Of a stretch of 64,000 bases of DNA, positions 1 to 17,400 are shown piece after piece. The position numbers and the translations under genes were made by a program. Origin of the DNA: Fabrea salina (taxonomy: Eukaryota; Ciliophora; Heterotrichea; Heterotrichida; Fabreidae); the NCBI GenBank assembly GCA_022984795.1, contig JALIHJ010000055.1, forward strand, positions 1 through 64,000, read 5' to 3'. Every line of letters starts with the position of its first letter. Positions within the stretch are counted from its first letter, which is position 1. Below the pieces are notes generated by a model, which worked only from the letters and a program-made list of their open reading frames with translations, did no database searches and was not told the DNA's origin.

Positions 1-2
1 CC

Positions 3-1255
3 TTTGAAAAAACTGCTAAACCTGCTAGGAAGCAGTTCTTCCAACAAGTTGCTGCAGCTCTGGTTTCAAACCACTACCCCCACATTGTGTTCCTAGACAA
101 AAACCACCCTCCAAACGCCATTGACTTCACTCTGATGAAGTCCGCATAAAAACAAACCTTCACAAGTGAACCTTAAGTTCGTGATGCTGACTCCTTACTG
201 AGAGACCCCTTTGTTCTCAACATGGACTCTGAGTTCCAGCAAGTGTACCCTTTTTCACTAAGCATGTTGGTGCAGTGCTTACTAAGGGCAAGGGACAGGA
301 CCTGCATGACACCCTTGATGGCGACGTTTACCACAAGATGGCTGTGAAGTGCTTATGATGTTTCAGTTGTACCAAGGGTTCACTCTGGACCACCTTAGTG
401 AAGGCTTTGACTTTAGAAGAAGTTCCTTTTACAGACGAAGACCACAGAGTCAACCCAGACCTGAAAGATATGGTTGAGAATGTTTTAAACTGCTCTTCAA
501 ACCCAACAGTCTTCACAAAAAACACCAAATAGTGAGCCTGGTTGAAACACTTATGAGCTTCGGAAGGCAAGTTTAAACAAGTAAACTCAAGTGAGCAATT
601 TGTAACCGAGTTAAGGAGAGTCCTAACAGAGTTGGGGAAGAGTCTAAAACTCAGGGCCAAAGAAACTAAAATGGCACCAAAGAAACTCCCTGTGTACATT
701 GGAGTTGACTTAGAACCCCAACTCCTCATTGTTTGTGTTTCCTTTGGTGCTCTTTTGCCCTTGAAGAACTCAGGCTCCAGTTTCCGTCTGACAAAAAGCT
801 CCAGAAAGACTTAAGGGAACTCCTAGAAACTCTTCCTACACACTTTAGAGGAGGAGAGTACTTTGCAGAGTCTTGGAAGTTCACTAACTCCCTGCATATG
901 ACTTCTTTGTTCATAGGAGGCAACAGAAGCTTGGTGAACTCCCAGAGTACCTTGTCTTTTTCAGAGGGCGACTCTCACATGCTTAAACTCACACACTTAG
1001 TTTACGTGCCTAGGAGAACTTGTATGTTCAGCTACACAAGTACTGACTGAACTAAAGGTTACCAACAGAGTTCCTCACGTAACTATGATGCTAGCAAAGT
1101 CACCTGCAAAAACCAGTAACGAAGTCCTTGCTCAGGTTAAACTCAAAGGAGAGGTTCACTCTACAGAAGTATCCATTCGAGGCAAAACCAAAACTGCTTA
1201 CTGCTTGCCTTTGCAGCCTAAGTTAATGCTGAAAGGACTCAGCAAAGGTTTTTGA
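3..1255 (+). pseudogene. decayed tRNA ligase (kinase + 2H phosphodiesterase part), 5' end outside window
   Basis: Remnant of a plant/fungal-type (RLG1/Trl1) tRNA ligase, the host enzyme that joins tRNA halves after intron removal. Forward-strand translation gives, in the family order, VFLDKNHPPN near 90 (plants have LADKNAPN), PFSL near 248, MFQLYQGF near 358, YIGVDL near 695, LHMTSLFIGG near 892 and PHVTMML near 1073. The first belong to the polynucleotide-kinase half and the last three to the C-terminal cyclic phosphodiesterase. The pieces lie in different frames: the kinase frame meets TAA at 147 and 171, several frame changes follow, and the last frame ends at TGA 1253-1255. No 15-17 nt GT..AG intron repairs these breaks, so this is a dead gene rather than a spliced one. 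Family assignment rests on remembered motifs. It converges on the receptor gene at 1293. Confidence 0.75.
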
Positions 1256-1292
1256 TAAATAATCTAATTTCATAAAAGTTACTTAGAAGAGA

Positions 1293-4200
1293 TTAATCAG
1301 TATCATCAATGTCCTTAGAGTTCATAGGCCCTTTTACTTCTTCTTCCAATGAAACTATATTTACGTCTGTAACTTCTTTAACCTCTTCTAGTGACTGGCT
1401 CTTCTTATAAAAAGCCAGAGTTACAGGTGTCTCAGCTGGCTCAACTCTTGTAGTAGACTTGGCCATCTTGGTTTTAGCCCACTTAACTATTTTTATGATT
1501 AAGGGCAGTATTGCAGCTAAAGACTGCAGTGAAATTATTGTAAGTGTCAAGTAAGTCAGAATGTTTTCTGTTTCTGAGTCATAGTTCCTCTGGGAGTCCT
1601 GTAAAAAGTAGTAACAACCTGCAAACAACAAACAAATGCTTGTTTCAGTGATTACTGCACAGACTTGTTCTAGCTTCTGCTTGAATGGACTTACACCTAT
1701 AACAAAAACTGCATATCCAAGCATCAGGACTGTATTCACAGTCTGCTGGAGAACTGGGTACTTCCCCAGTAACACTAAACTTGCAGCAAACAGTGCTCTT
1801 TTCGAAAGAAACACTAAGTAGGTGTAGGAAGCTATGGGTTTTGCTTGGCATCTATATTCATAGAACAAGGCTCCCCAGTTCTGGTAAAAAACTGACTCTT
1901 CAAAAACGATCTTAGTTTTGTTTTTGGCGTTAAATATGATCAGTGCTAATGGAGTGACTGCAAGCAACAGTCCAAAAAAAGCTCCTATGCAGTAGTTAAG
2001 TACTACAGCTTCATCTGAGGAAGGAAACTCAAAAACCTGAATCAAAGAAGCTATTGCTAAGTCTAGGAAGAGTTGGATCCAGTTCCTCACAAAAACATTA
2101 TACTTGTACTCTGACAAAAGAGCTCCGCATTTTCGAGCTATAAAAGGAATGGCTGTTTTAGAAAGCATCCAAATTAATGGCCAAAGCAATAGTACCAAAC
2201 AGAAAATAGTGAACTTCCTTCCTATGTTCAGCAAAAACAAAGTTGACTCAAACCCAAAGTCTCTGAATATTTGGTTAGAATTGGGACTGCTTTCTGGGTC
2301 AAATACAAACTCGAAAAAGTTAGGAATAAGAACCTCCAAAATATTAAGTCCGTCAAAGAAAGCCCTTAGACCAGGTGTCAGGGGATTGGTGGATAAGGGA
2401 ACGTACATAAGTATGTCTAGAGTGTTCACTAACGCCCATAAAGCTGCTGGGTTTCCGTTTAGCATACTGCTAACAGCAGTTGAAGTTATCAGTGACCCCG
2501 CTAATAATTGTCCAGTTGACCTAGCTTCGCTGACTGCATCTGGCTCTGGTGGTTGGTACCCACTAAGTTGGGTTTGGAGAGTTTGGGTTGAAAGTACTGA
2601 ACTAGACTCTGACCTTATAGTGGAGTTCTGATTAAAACTCAAGAAAAAGACCTCTCCTTCAGCAACATACTCAGTGAACTCAAGGTCAAAGTTATAACTG
2701 GATCTTGATACTTCTACAACAGTGTAGTCAAAAACTATGGACTTGTTTTGGAGGTAAATGTTGTAGTCAGTAGTTAAGAGTTCTGAGTTGAGTGGTTCTG
2801 AAAAGTTGAGAGTGAGAGTGTTGTTAGGGCTGGAGTGGAGTTGAGCATGGAACTCTGCTTGGACACAAAACCCGTACTGACTGTAGTAGCCCCGGTCACA
2901 TTCACAGGTTTGGCGAGAGTTAAGAACTGCATTGTCCACACACTCAGTACAAACTTCAAAGTTGCACTCAGTACAAAGATCGTTTCCGCACAAACTGCAA
3001 GTGAAGTTGTTTACACACCCAAAGAAACACCCATCCAAGCAGTCTCTGCATTCTTTTGCGTTCCAGAACTGGCCTATCCCGCAAACTGGTAAGCACTTGT
3101 TGGAGTTCTCGGTTGGACAGAAGTCACAACCTTCGCACCCAGACTTCTGTAGCAGTTCTTGTGGTTCTACTACTGAGTTGTAGACTCTGGTTTCCCAAAG
3201 GAACCCTGTGAAGAAGTTTACAAAGTTCTCTGGGCCAGATCTCTTAGCTCCTAAGGTAAAGTAAAAGTTACTTTCTGAGTCTTGCAGCCAAGAGTCCCCT
3301 AAACTTGCTGACAGCACACTAGTAGAGTTGTAGTACGCTTCCAGTGCAAACTCAGATTCCTTAAGCAACACTCTAACTGTAACTAAGTCCCAGTAGCCAC
3401 TTAGTTCAGTTTGAGACTCAAAGGTACTGTTGCTTAGACTTACGTAGAGTTTTGTCTCATAGACTCCAACTTCCAAAAGGTTACTGAGGTCTTTGTTCTG
3501 TTTAGCAAGCAGAACTCCACTTCCAGAAGTAGCCATGACCCACATGCTCACTGTGAATTGAGGAGCTAACACTAGCAAAGGGCCTGAAGCATCTCCGTAA
3601 GGAGGTAACTGCATCACTGAAGTTCCTCTGAAGTAATATCCCCTGTCCTTAGTGGGGTAAGGATCGGTTTGGTGGAAGTAGGGGTAAGACTGGTTGTTAA
3701 TTCCTGTAAGAACTGGAATTGAGTTTCTTGAGTCTGTTACTAAGTCTTGCATACCATCTAGCTTCAAGTGGAACACAAACTTTTCAGAAGCAGAAGAACA
3801 GGAGTGGCCTGTAGGGCACACAGTAGTGCAGAGTCCTTGAACTAAGTAGTAACCATCTAAGCAGTCTAAACAAGCATCATAACTAGCAGATAAACACTCT
3901 CTGCAGTTAGAAGTGCACTCAAGGCAAGTGTTGGTTTCTTGGAAATAACTAGGATCGCATTCACAAGTCCCTGACTGCTCTGTAGAGTGGCTTTTGCAGT
4001 TCAAGCAGGTTTCAAAACTACTGCATTCTCCACAAAGTTCATCTTGACATAAACTGCAGTCTTCTGCTCTCACACAGCCATAAGAACAAGAACCACAAGA
4101 ACTGCAGGAGTCATAGGCAGTTCCTGTCCACCACTCATCTATGTTGCACGACACAATACAGTCTCCATCACCAGGACACACTTCAGAACTTCCAGAGCAT

Positions 4201-5759
4201 GCTTGTGTAGCCAGGATAGAAGCATCAAACTTTTCGTTGTATATTCTGAGTTCGTACAAGAACCCTTTGTAAAAGTTTTGGTATGAGCCTGGATTCCACT
4301 TAGCTCCTATAGTTATTTTGTAGTTGGATTCTGAGTCGGAGTACCAAGAGTCTAGATCAGACTTTAAATCAGGATTTAGGTTAGTTCCTAGTTCAACTTT
4401 GAACACAGAGTCTATAAACACCTTTGCCCAAAGGAAGTTCCAGGCTTGGGTAGTTGCAGAGTTGGTAGAAGTGAACTCAAAAGTCTGCGAGTCTTTGAGG
4501 AACAGCTTTAGTTTAGGGTTGCCAGAGTCTAAACTGAACTCCAGCATGCTTTGAGTAGGACTCTCATTCACCTTTGAAAGCAAAACCTCGTAGTTGGAGT
4601 TAGAGTCAGGACGCACCCAAGCAGTGATGGTGAAGTAAGGGGCAAAAGTGAACTTACTTTCTGAAACATCAGGAAACCTCATATAAGAAGACTCCCTGAA
4701 GTAATAGCCCCTTTTGTAAGCAGCCAGTGGATCAGAGGTTTTGTAGTCAGGGTAGAAGGAAGAGTCTTCTCCAGTGTAAACCTTGATTCCTTGGGCTTGT
4801 TCTTGAACACTGTCTTCTATTTGGTCAAGAGTCAACTGGAACACTGGACTTAGCTCAAGAGTGCAGTTTCTTGGGTCTTTTGAAAACCCTGTGGGACAAA
4901 AGGTCTGGAAAATGTTGTAAGAGTAACAACAGGTGTAAAAGGCTGCCCAGGAAACAACTTCAAATCCGTGGCTCTGGTCTTCACTAAGTATTTGAGTTTC
5001 CTCACCACGGATTGAAATTTGGTTGTCTGAGTTGCTTTGGTAGCCTCTAGGGTATATTGAGTCGGGTCCTACAAAGGTATTGATAGTGGCAACAAAAACT
5101 TTAGGGTCGACAAAAGACTCAGTAGTAGTTATGTCTTTTCTATTCTGGCGAACACCTCCAATAATTCCAAACTCACTCTTCAGTCCAAGGTCATGAACCC
5201 CTTCAGAAATAGCTACCCATCCCAGCACTTCTGGATTGTTGATGGCATCATTTTCAAGGTTATCGAGTTTAATGTCAAATCCAGCTGAGCCAACATTCTT
5301 CACTCTAATGTTGACCCTTTCATTGTTCTTGGTTTGTATAAAAGCTAACAAAGCAGGAGTTCCGGCAAAGGCAGAGCCAAATGCTACAGAGTGCCAGTTA
5401 GTATCGCTTACAGTCAGTTTCCCAGCCTGCATGTCACTAAGCAGTTGACTAGTGTCCACTGCAAAGTAACTAGCCTCTTCAGCTGGGTGGTTTGGCCTTT
5501 CACTTACTTTTTCAGTGGACTCTAGAACTAAGTCAAACCCAGTCGAGCTCAAACTAGCTATTCTGCAAGTAGCAGGGCGAGGATCGTTGTGAGTCACCAC
5601 AGTGGCAATTACCACCGGGTCAGTGAGTTCTTCTTCGAAGGAGACTCTGCTTGGAATCCCGTTTCCAGAAACATCAGTTCCTTCTAGACTGAGTCTTCCA
5701 ACCTGAACTCTTGCAAACATTTCTCTGAACTTGAGGCACAAAACCAAAGCAAAAAACAT
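1293..5759 (-). CDS. giant LamG/Cys-rich surface protein with N-terminal lectin-like repeats and C-terminal polytopic membrane domain
   Basis: About 1488 residues. I start it at the ATG at 5759 because MFFALVLCLKF then makes a signal peptide; an in-frame ATG at 5780 adds seven polar residues. Order: three related beta-sandwich units (about 15-275) resembling H-type lectin repeats (PVVIATVVTHNDP, PALLAFIQTKN, PKVFVATINT); LamG module 1 (about 305-525); furin-like Cys-rich stretch (about 530-645); LamG module 2 (about 655-865, with DRGYYFRGTSVMQLPP and GFLWETRVYNS); Cys-rich stretch (to about 960); spacer; about seven membrane helices (about 1080-1450) starting near LWALVNTLDILMYVPL; acidic cytosolic tail. 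The LamG, Cys-rich and membrane parts are paralogous to the genes at 6807 and 19519. Topology suggests a cell-surface receptor or adhesion protein; ligand and activity are unknown. Confidence 0.85.
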   Translation of the reverse strand: MFFALVLCLKFREMFARVQVGRLSLEGTDVSGNGIPSRVSFEEELTDPVVIATVVTHNDPRPATCRIASLSSTGFDLVLESTEKVSERPNHPAEEASYFAVDTSQLLSDMQAGKLTVSDTNWHSVAFGSAFAGTPALLAFIQTKNNERVNIRVKNVGSAGFDIKLDNLENDAINNPEVLGWVAISEGVHDLGLKSEFGIIGGVRQNRKDITTTESFVDPKVFVATINTFVGPDSIYPRGYQSNSDNQISIRGEETQILSEDQSHGFEVVSWAAFYTCCYSYNIFQTFCPTGFSKDPRNCTLELSPVFQLTLDQIEDSVQEQAQGIKVYTGEDSSFYPDYKTSDPLAAYKRGYYFRESSYMRFPDVSESKFTFAPYFTITAWVRPDSNSNYEVLLSKVNESPTQSMLEFSLDSGNPKLKLFLKDSQTFEFTSTNSATTQAWNFLWAKVFIDSVFKVELGTNLNPDLKSDLDSWYSDSESNYKITIGAKWNPGSYQNFYKGFLYELRIYNEKFDASILATQACSGSSEVCPGDGDCIVSCNIDEWWTGTAYDSCSSCGSCSYGCVRAEDCSLCQDELCGECSSFETCLNCKSHSTEQSGTCECDPSYFQETNTCLECTSNCRECLSASYDACLDCLDGYYLVQGLCTTVCPTGHSCSSASEKFVFHLKLDGMQDLVTDSRNSIPVLTGINNQSYPYFHQTDPYPTKDRGYYFRGTSVMQLPPYGDASGPLLVLAPQFTVSMWVMATSGSGVLLAKQNKDLSNLLEVGVYETKLYVSLSNSTFESQTELSGYWDLVTVRVLLKESEFALEAYYNSTSVLSASLGDSWLQDSESNFYFTLGAKRSGPENFVNFFTGFLWETRVYNSVVEPQELLQKSGCEGCDFCPTENSNKCLPVCGIGQFWNAKECRDCLDGCFFGCVNNFTCSLCGNDLCTECNFEVCTECVDNAVLNSRQTCECDRGYYSQYGFCVQAEFHAQLHSSPNNTLTLNFSEPLNSELLTTDYNIYLQNKSIVFDYTVVEVSRSSYNFDLEFTEYVAEGEVFFLSFNQNSTIRSESSSVLSTQTLQTQLSGYQPPEPDAVSEARSTGQLLAGSLITSTAVSSMLNGNPAALWALVNTLDILMYVPLSTNPLTPGLRAFFDGLNILEVLIPNFFEFVFDPESSPNSNQIFRDFGFESTLFLLNIGRKFTIFCLVLLLWPLIWMLSKTAIPFIARKCGALLSEYKYNVFVRNWIQLFLDLAIASLIQVFEFPSSDEAVVLNYCIGAFFGLLLAVTPLALIIFNAKNKTKIVFEESVFYQNWGALFYEYRCQAKPIASYTYLVFLSKRALFAASLVLLGKYPVLQQTVNTVLMLGYAVFVIGVSPFKQKLEQVCAVITETSICLLFAGCYYFLQDSQRNYDSETENILTYLTLTIISLQSLAAILPLIIKIVKWAKTKMAKSTTRVEPAETPVTLAFYKKSQSLEEVKEVTDVNIVSLEEEVKGPMNSKDIDDTD

Positions 5760-5780
5760 TATTTTATGATTTAAATGCAC

Positions 5781-6806
5781 ATTCCACAGATCTTAGTTAA
5801 CTTAGTTTCGTAACATTAGTGTTATTTGTGTGGTGACTCCATAATCTTTTTGAAAATGTTCAATAGCTGTTAGGAATGCTATTAGAACACCTAGACAAGA
5901 GGATCCCCAGTCGATCCTCTGAGTCAATACTGAAGCAATGGCCTTGAATAGTGATACGCAAATCACTATTGGAGTTCAGAGTTCAAGAATTGTTCTACTA
6001 GGAGGCCATGTTCCTGAATCCAAGGGAAGTTGACTTAAGGTTTGGAAATCACCAACCAGTAAAGACCTTTTCCAACTTTGCTTTTCGAAGGAAAGTACCC
6101 AGACCTGATCTGCAAACTTATATTCTCAATGAATGAAGTTGCAGATCCTAAGCTCTGGTCTTCGGTGTTTCCAGGGAACACTTAGGGTCTACCTAAAAGA
6201 CGATATAAGGAGACCAGAAATCTACCCAAGACAATTTAACTAAGTTTTAAAGTTAAGTTTAAACTAAACACACAGACTTAGAATGGATGAACTCTGGAAT
6301 TACTCTCTGCAAGTAGTAATGACTATTGCATGAGTGAACTCCTAATTACACTATAGCCGGAATTCCAATTTCTTTAAGGCTGCAAGATCAAAACATTATG
6401 AACTTAGAACTGTTAATTGGCGTCCTGGCCAAAAAATAAGTTAACGCGAAGATTAGCTACTGTGACATAGGTCCTAATAGCTTCTCAGGGTCAAGTTGGA
6501 TGTTATAAAGCTCTTGAATAACTCAGGGTTTGTTGAAAGAATTATCCAATAAGCTTCTAGTCAGTAATTGTGATCCAAAGTAAGCTAGGAGTGTTATTGA
6601 CTATATATTATCTGTATAGCATTTAAAATTAAACTTTAAGTGCTTGAAGCTCTAACAGTTCCAATACTCTGCTTCTTAGCAGTTAAACCTAGTCCGCTCT
6701 AGCTCATGGAGTACTTTAGTAAGTTAGTGCTTCTTTACGAGAGCCAAAGCGCCCTTTAAAGTTCAAATCGAATAGTTTGTAAAGAGAATTATTAGGATTA
6801 GCGAGT
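5781..6806. other. 1-kb spacer between two receptor genes; two small hairpins, no gene seen
   Basis: No open frame of useful length and no recognisable protein remnant. Two adjacent perfect hairpins stand out: 5898-5905 with 5913-5920 (8-bp stem, 7-nt loop) and 5947-5955 with 5962-5970 (9-bp stem, 6-nt loop). An ATGGCC/GGCCAT pair (5938 and about 6004) brackets the second one. The rest is AT-rich single-copy sequence as far as I can see by eye. It should hold the 5' control region of the minus-strand gene at 1293 and the 3' end of the gene at 6807. Confidence 0.5.
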
Positions 6807-13303
<6,497 letters not shown>

Positions 13304-14191
13304 ATGGAAACTAAATGCCCTTCAGGATGCGAAGCTAGTTATCAGTGCAGCTGTGGAGAGCTGTTATGTGGCCACATGGTTCTTAGCCATGTTAGGCAAG
13401 CCCACACTATCGATTCGTTTACTCCCAAAGCAGCCCAACCTGTGGTTGTGTCAGGTGAGGAAGATGGAACTATCAGAATTTGGGAGAATAGCCAAGCTAG
13501 AGTGCTTGAAGGCCATACTTGGTCTGTCACATCAATTGCTGTGTCTCCGAGTAAAGGTATACTAGTGTCTAGCAGTTCTGATTCCACCATTCGAGTGTGG
13601 AGTCTAGCTACTGCACGAGTAACCCAATTACTTGAGGGTCATAGTACAGGAGTAGAGTGTGTGGCCATTTCTAGTGACGCTGAGTGGGTTGTGTCGGGAG
13701 GTTATGACAAAACAGTTAGAGTATGGAGTCTAGCTTCTGGGGAAACTACTCAGGTACTTACAGGGCATACTAAACCTCTTGGAGCAGTGGCGATTTCTAA
13801 CGACGACCAATTCATTGTCTCTGGTAGTGATGATAAAACACTCAGAGTGTGGAGTCTAACTACTGGAGAAGTGATCAGAGTCCTCACTGGCCATAGTGAT
13901 AGGGTGTGGTCAGTTGCTATTTCCAAAAGTGACAAATATATCGTATCCGGGAGTGATGACCGAATTGTTATAGTGTGGAGTCTAGCTTCTGGAGGCCTGA
14001 TTAGGGTCCTTGAAGGACATAATTTGTTTGTATACTCAGTTGCTATTTCAAGCAATGACGAGTTTGTAGTCTCAGGAAGTGGAGACGGAACCATCAGAGT
14101 ATGGAGTCTTGCTTCCGGAGAAACTACCCAAGTGCTCAAAGGACATACTGGAGATGTGGTTTCAGTCAAGCTATCAAATGACGACGAGTAA
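13304..14191 (+). CDS. WD40-repeat protein with N-terminal Cys/His motif; in-frame TAA before a last repeat
   Basis: 295 codons up to TAA at 14189-14191. Residues 5-33 hold a Cys/His cluster (CPSGCEASYQCSCGELLCGH..H) that could bind zinc, like a degenerate B-box. Then come about six WD repeats with DGTIRIW, DSTIRVW, DKTVRVW, DKTLRVW, DDRIVIVW and DGTIRVW cores. Repeats are very alike at DNA level (agtatggagtctagcttctgg recurs), suggesting recent internal duplication. The frame continues after TAA for 40 codons to TAA at 14312-14314 and encodes another good WD blade (LVSGGG, SVRVWDLA, LQGHT). The stop falls exactly where other repeats carry an aromatic residue (W, F or Y before VVSG). So this is a recently nonsense-mutated gene, a readthrough gene or a sequence error. 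It is the only plus-strand gene in the first 26 kb apart from the pseudogene. Confidence 0.8.
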   Translation: METKCPSGCEASYQCSCGELLCGHMVLSHVRQAHTIDSFTPKAAQPVVVSGEEDGTIRIWENSQARVLEGHTWSVTSIAVSPSKGILVSSSSDSTIRVWSLATARVTQLLEGHSTGVECVAISSDAEWVVSGGYDKTVRVWSLASGETTQVLTGHTKPLGAVAISNDDQFIVSGSDDKTLRVWSLTTGEVIRVLTGHSDRVWSVAISKSDKYIVSGSDDRIVIVWSLASGGLIRVLEGHNLFVYSVAISSNDEFVVSGSGDGTIRVWSLASGETTQVLKGHTGDVVSVKLSNDDE

Positions 14192-14469
14192 CTGGTGTCT
14201 GGAGGTGGTGAGCATGACTGTTCAGTAAGAGTTTGGGACCTTGCTAAAAGTCAGCAGATTGAAAAACTACAAGGGCATACCACTCCTGTGTGCTCAGTTA
14301 ATTTTATTAACTAACTTGTTTGGATCAGTTGATAGTTCTTTGTTGAAATGTATTGCTTTACACTCTAGTAACTGTGCATAGCTATATAGTTTATCTATTA
14401 GCTTTAGTTTAGTAACTTTTTGCAGTCTAAAGCATAACCTAAAAGAAGAACTTAGTAATCATATTGAAG

Positions 14470-17400
14470 TTACTTAGTTAAGCTTGCTTTAATCAGGGCT
14501 CTCAGAGGTTGAGAAAGTAGTACCTCTAAGAGAATCCCTGCTAAGAGTGAATAAGTCCAAAGGACACTCCACACTTCACAGAACTCTGAGCATAAATATA
14601 CACTCAGTAAGAAACTAAGTATACCAAGTGCAGCTGTAACTACAAAAACTGGGGCCTTTGAGTTGCCTTCCAAAACTTTAGTGAGTACTTCAGCAATTCC
14701 AATGGCAAACGAGGTGATGCCTGAGGCTAGTAGAATCACAAGGAGTTCTTGCGTTTCAAACTCTTCACTGTCTTTGTTTCCTGAGTCAGTGTCTCTTGCC
14801 ACCCATGTAACCACTCCAATAAGTCCTCCCAGAATCATGTACTCTGATGTTAAGTAAATTGATGAAAATGCTTTTTCTTTGCCAAAGAACAGACTCAAAG
14901 TTAAGTGGTTCTCAAGGAACTTTTTGGGTTCTTGTGATGGAGATGCTTCCATTGTGGTATTTGGAAGGCGAGAAGTTTCCATGATCGTGCTACCATAATC
15001 TGATCTTTTATTTCTATTGCCTTCAGTTTCCCCGCCTTGAGTTTCAAAGATGTACCTGACTGGAGTAGTTCTTGAGGTTTTTCTACCCAGTATAGCCCAA
15101 ATAGCTGCTAAGCAAACTCCAAGTGCCAGTATTCCTGACATCAAGTAAACAGGAATGTAGCTTTGAGAGCACTCGTTGTCAGAAATCCCGAATCCTTCAT
15201 TTTCTTCTGTTATGACAACTACTGACTCTGGTTTTTTAGGTTGCAAACTGAACATTGAAGTGTGAGTTGTGTTGACAATCACTGAGTTGCTTCTGACTTC
15301 TACTACTTCACAGCCTTCTTCTACCCACTCTTCTTCTTTCAGGTAGCCACAACTCCAGTTTCCAATGTTAGTATGGAAAGGAATCTCAATAGCAATGGGT
15401 TCAGTTAAGTTGCTGAGGGAGTAAATAGACCGAGTTCTGAGACTGAGGTCAAATCCAGAGAACCTGCCTGCTTCGAAGAAACTCAAGTCAACAATGTCTG
15501 AGTAGTTGCCTGCTTGGCTGTAGGTAGTTACTTCCATGTCCACAACGTCACTGTCTACAAAGGTCAGTGACCCTGGAAGAGTTACATTGGAGTCTGAAAC
15601 CTTTGCAGAGAGTTCCTTGAACTTAGCAGGTGTTTCAGTCATTCTGTAGGTAGTGATGCCTTCTATTTGGATGGTTTTGGGTTGGTTTTCAGGAGGTGAC
15701 TGTTTGAAGTACTTGTTGAACACTTTGCTGATGAGTTCTTGGCTCTTCTTAAGTACTTTGTTGTTTAAGTTGAACTTTTCAGTCAGGCTTTTTGCACTGT
15801 CCATGAGTAGTTCAGTGTCTTCTTGGAGTATTTCTAGTTCAAAGTCCAGCATGGACAAGGCCAGGTCTACTAGTTCCAGAGTTTGAGACTCGTTGGTGTT
15901 TTCTTCTTCCATCATAACTGAAATGGCTCCTACTACGTTTCTGTAAGTAGCTTCATCAATGTCTTCTAGGTCCTGAGAGAACTCTTTGAGTTTAGACAGC
16001 ATAATTGTAATGGCTGCTTGTTCTAGTTCAAGACTCTCACAGTACATAAGCACAGTGCCAGGAATGAGTTCAGGATGTTTAATGTCTTCCAGAAAGGTTT
16101 CTGACACTGACTTCTCTTGTAGTCTTCTGGAAACTGAACTCACACTGAAGGACTTAGTGTAGTACTCACAATTCCACATTGAGTCACACACCATGGCAAA
16201 AAGAGTGTTGGTGCCAGATAGTAACTTAGTAGTTACCTTGTTGGAGAGTCTAGGAGGAGCTAAAGGAATGTAGTAGCCATTGCGAATGAGTCCAAAGGAG
16301 TAGAATAAGGGGTAGTCTTCTTCGTCACCGTCAAAGCAGTCCTCAATGCTTAACTCAAACTCAGTGGAAAGGGCAGAACCTGAAGAAGGACTTACTTGCA
16401 AGTCTCCTAAACAGTAGGCTCCTACGTTAGTGTTCCAGGGAATAGTGATGGTAAGTGAGCCTGTTGAACTAGAAAGAGTTGCTTGCCAGGAGTAGTAAGA
16501 ACCTGGAGTCATTGACTCAGAAGGGAAGTAGATGTAGGGTTTGTTTAGAGGAGTTGTAGGAGTAAGAGAGGTTCCTAGCACTTGAGTCCACTGCACACTG
16601 TCTTCAAAGGAACCTTGGACTGAAAGTAGAACCAAGAGTTCCCACAAGTAATTGATCTTGAAAAAGGGTTTAGGTAAGCTAATCTCCTTGTTGCCCCTTT
16701 CCACTACTTCTAGTTCCACACACTTCTGGTCTTCTCTAGTTTCCTTAAAAACCTTCGCGCAGAAGTAGTAGAAGGCCCCAGGTCTTAGTTCCTCAGACTC
16801 AATTTGCAGTATAGACCCAGTTTGTTCAGTGTCTAGTAGCTGCTCTCCAGAAGTGCTTTCACAATAGTCTTTGCCGGATTCAGTGCAAGTCCACTCAAAC
16901 TCTAGTGAACCTTGGGAGTTGTCTGGGTCGTAGGACTCACTGGCATCCAGTCTCAGGTCTTTTCCGTTGGAGATCTGTCCGTCAGCCTTGTTAAGTATGG
17001 CTACCAGAGGAGAGCTTTCAACAGTCACGTACAAAAAGGCTTCTCCGTAACTCTCTCCTTCCTGAGCAGTGGCCTTGAACACATAAGTATAGCCTGCTTG
17101 GAGATCGCCTTCTTTGATTCTAAGGACGTGTGACTGCTTAGAGTTGCCAATGACTGCACTAGGGTTCCCAGGTGCTTCTCCTTCACTGCTGAGTCCTTCA
17201 TATTTCCAAGCATACTGCACTGAAGAACTCTTTCCACAGAAACTCTCAACAAAGGCTTTGATTTTAAGGGAGTCTCCACTCTTGATTGAGATCTGGTTGC
17301 CAGCATCAATTTGCACTGACAATGCCTCTGCTTCTTCAGCCTTCACTGAAATCTCTGCTGAGTCTGAACTATTAAAAGCATTTTGCATAAGAACTCTGAA

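Noticed and set aside
14175-14210. TAA read as Tyr (changed genetic code) or removed by an intron in the WD40 gene
   Set aside because: TAA ends nearly all other genes in the window, so it is not reassigned. The only GT..AG word there (17 nt) would shift the frame into a stop.
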